A stretch of DNA of 64,000 nucleotides from Chelonobacter sp006228105 (GTDB lineage Bacteria > Pseudomonadota > Gammaproteobacteria > Enterobacterales > Pasteurellaceae), in the NCBI RefSeq assembly GCF_006228105.1, contig NZ_VDHH01000052.1; one strand, 5' to 3'. Shown in pieces: positions 62,646 to 64,000 of the stretch. The stretch's first letter is position 1. Each line of letters starts with the position of its first letter. The position numbers and the translations under genes are program-made. The notes beneath the pieces were generated by a model, which saw only the letters and a program-made list of their open reading frames with translations, did not search any database and was not told where the DNA came from.

Positions 62646-64000
62646 CTAATATGCCCCTTTGCCACGAATAACCACATTCGCTGTCTTGGCTAAAATGGTA
62701 ATATCATTCCAAAGTGACCAATTTTTGACATACCATGTGTCTAAATAAACGCGCGTTGAGTAATCAGTATCACTTCTGCCACTCACCTGCCAGAGACCGG
62801 ATAGTCCAGGGCGAACCATATAATAATAAGTCACGTCATCTTTATAAAATTTTAATTCTTGCCGGATTACTGGTCGTGGACCAACCAGACTCATCTCGCC
62901 TTTCAATACATTCCATAATTGCGGCAATTCGTCCAAACTGGTTTTACGCAAAAAACGCCCAATTGGGGTAACCCTAGGATCATTTTTCAGTTTATAGTCC
63001 CTTAGCCATTCCTCTCTGATGTTTTCATCTGTTGCTAATAAATGTCGTAAAATTTCACCGGAGTTAATCACCATAGTTCGGAATTTATGGCAATGAAAAG
63101 CCTTTCCATTACGTCCAATCCGAGTTTGGCTATAGGTTGCCTTACCACCATCTTGGCGAATTTTAAAAAATAGATAACAAAATAAAGGGCTAGCTATCAA
63201 TAATAGGAAAGTAGCAGCAACAATATCAAATGTTCTTTTTATCAGACGTGAAGAGCGCTTCGCCAAATTATTATGCAGCCTTAATATAATCGCCTCATAA
63301 CCAAAAAAATGCGAAACTTCCGCACCGTACAATGAAACGCCCTGCACAGGAGGAACAACAGAAATATTACGAAACCCCATTTTAGTCAGCTTTCTCATCC
63401 AAGATTCCATCATATCACTCTGATTATGTTCTAAGGCAATAAAAACTCTTTGATAATCCTCTAAATGAGAAAATAGCTCTTCTTCGGTAATATAACCTAG
63501 CTTTTCTGCCGTTACTGGAATTTTGCCCTGCGGCTCAATAAATGCCTTAATTTTATAACCTAAATTAATCTCACTGCTAATTGCCCGATAAGCACTTTTG
63601 GCATTTTCAGCGTTACCAATAATCACACAAGCCATATCCCAAGTGCCTAAATAACGCAATAATTTTTTACAGACAAAGCGAAATAACGGAAAACAAATAA
63701 AAAGCATCGCACCGATATAAAACCAGGTATTCAACGAGCCCGTTTCCTCAATAAAAACCAAAAGTGCCAAATTAATCAGTAGCACAATAAACAAGGTTGA
63801 ATAAATATCTTTCAACTCATCCCAAAAAGGCTTGCGATAGGTATAATGACGATGCACACCCCAAATCCAGCCCACCATAATAAAAGCAGGTAAAATAAAA
63901 GCCCCTAAACGGGTTAGTGAACCATTGAATTTCAGCTGTTCTACTGAAAAATCATCCAAAGGAGAAAGGTAGTAAGCTAAAGAGATGACTAAAAGATAGC
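62646..64000 (-). CDS. wbaP: WbaP-type undecaprenyl-phosphate hexose-1-phosphate transferase (5' end outside window)
   Basis: At least 451 codons are visible; the frame stays open to base 64000 on the minus strand, with hydrophobic residues (YLLVISLAYYLSP) before the first listed Leu codon, so the gene starts outside. It begins surface polysaccharide by moving a sugar phosphate, often galactose-1-P, onto undecaprenyl phosphate. N-terminal membrane helices, a CoA-binding-like middle, and the C-terminal catalytic part with QTRIGRNGKAFHCHKFRTM and TSLDELPQLWNVLKGEMSLVGPRP. Sugar choice cannot be told from sequence. Confidence 0.88.
   Translation of the reverse strand, partial: YLLVISLAYYLSPLDDFSVEQLKFNGSLTRLGAFILPAFIMVGWIWGVHRHYTYRKPFWDELKDIYSTLFIVLLINLALLVFIEETGSLNTWFYIGAMLFICFPLFRFVCKKLLRYLGTWDMACVIIGNAENAKSAYRAISSEINLGYKIKAFIEPQGKIPVTAEKLGYITEEELFSHLEDYQRVFIALEHNQSDMMESWMRKLTKMGFRNISVVPPVQGVSLYGAEVSHFFGYEAIILRLHNNLAKRSSRLIKRTFDIVAATFLLLIASPLFCYLFFKIRQDGGKATYSQTRIGRNGKAFHCHKFRTMVINSGEILRHLLATDENIREEWLRDYKLKNDPRVTPIGRFLRKTSLDELPQLWNVLKGEMSLVGPRPVIRQELKFYKDDVTYYYMVRPGLSGLWQVSGRSDTDYSTRVYLDTWYVKNWSLWNDITILAKTANVVIRGKGAY

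Overview
The window comes from a Pasteurellaceae genome of the Haemophilus/Aggregatibacter/Pasteurella type. The main sign is the DNA uptake signal AAGTGCGGT (or ACCGCACTT), seen by eye more than 50 times inside and between genes and often as inverted pairs that serve as terminators. Gene content and order agree (hutWXZ, a divergent 283-aa ThyA, an accBC/aroQ/men cluster and the Bam/Lpx block). The genus cannot be fixed from this sequence alone.

Layout. Bases 1-1491 hold the 3' part of a GH31 glycosidase with sulfoquinovosidase-type residues. Bases 1592-6799 (minus) hold yhdT-panF-prmA and accB, accC and aroQ. Bases 6891-13584 (minus) are a menaquinone operon menF-menD-menH-menB-menC, with a DUF1016/PD-(D/E)XK nuclease-like gene between menB and menC. 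alaA follows on the plus strand.

Bases 15055-31220 are a heme-acquisition island of two divergent operons. The minus operon is hutW, a heme-type TonB receptor, hutX and hutZ. The plus operon is a ChaN-like lipoprotein, an exported oligopeptidase-B-like peptidase, a second TonB receptor, a TbpB/Slam-type surface lipoprotein with an EEPKS repeat stalk, exbB-exbD-tonB and hutB-hutC-hutD. Both start at back-to-back promoters that share one Fur box. The parts fit a full route: capture at the cell surface, TonB-driven outer membrane transport, periplasmic handling, ABC import, then cytosolic heme carriage and opening. The peptidase and the receptor/lipoprotein pair are the least familiar parts and the best candidate for a new system.

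Bases 31215-54807 (minus) are two conserved housekeeping blocks joined together. One is rpsB-tsf-pyrH-frr-dxr-uppS-cdsA-rseP-bamA-skp-lpxD-fabZ-lpxA-lpxB-rnhB (translation, isoprenoid and lipid precursors, outer membrane assembly, lipid A). The other is tig-clpP-clpX-lon-ppiD (protein folding and proteolysis). Bases 55077-58819 (minus) hold kbp, thyA, lgt, a TSUP permease and rppH. mutH, cpxR and cpxA lie on the plus strand. The window ends inside a wbaP-like initiating sugar-phosphate transferase on the minus strand.

The 685-bp gap between rppH and mutH has no gene but holds DnaA boxes, an AT-rich tract and a consensus IHF site. E. coli carries its DnaA-reactivating locus DARS2 at this same gene junction, so this is a strong candidate ortholog. 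Two families of short dispersed intergenic repeats were also found: a GGGCGGAT/ATCCGCCC palindrome and a 27-bp unit beginning AGGGTCTGTTGA. No rRNA, tRNA, CRISPR array, complete insertion sequence or prophage was seen.
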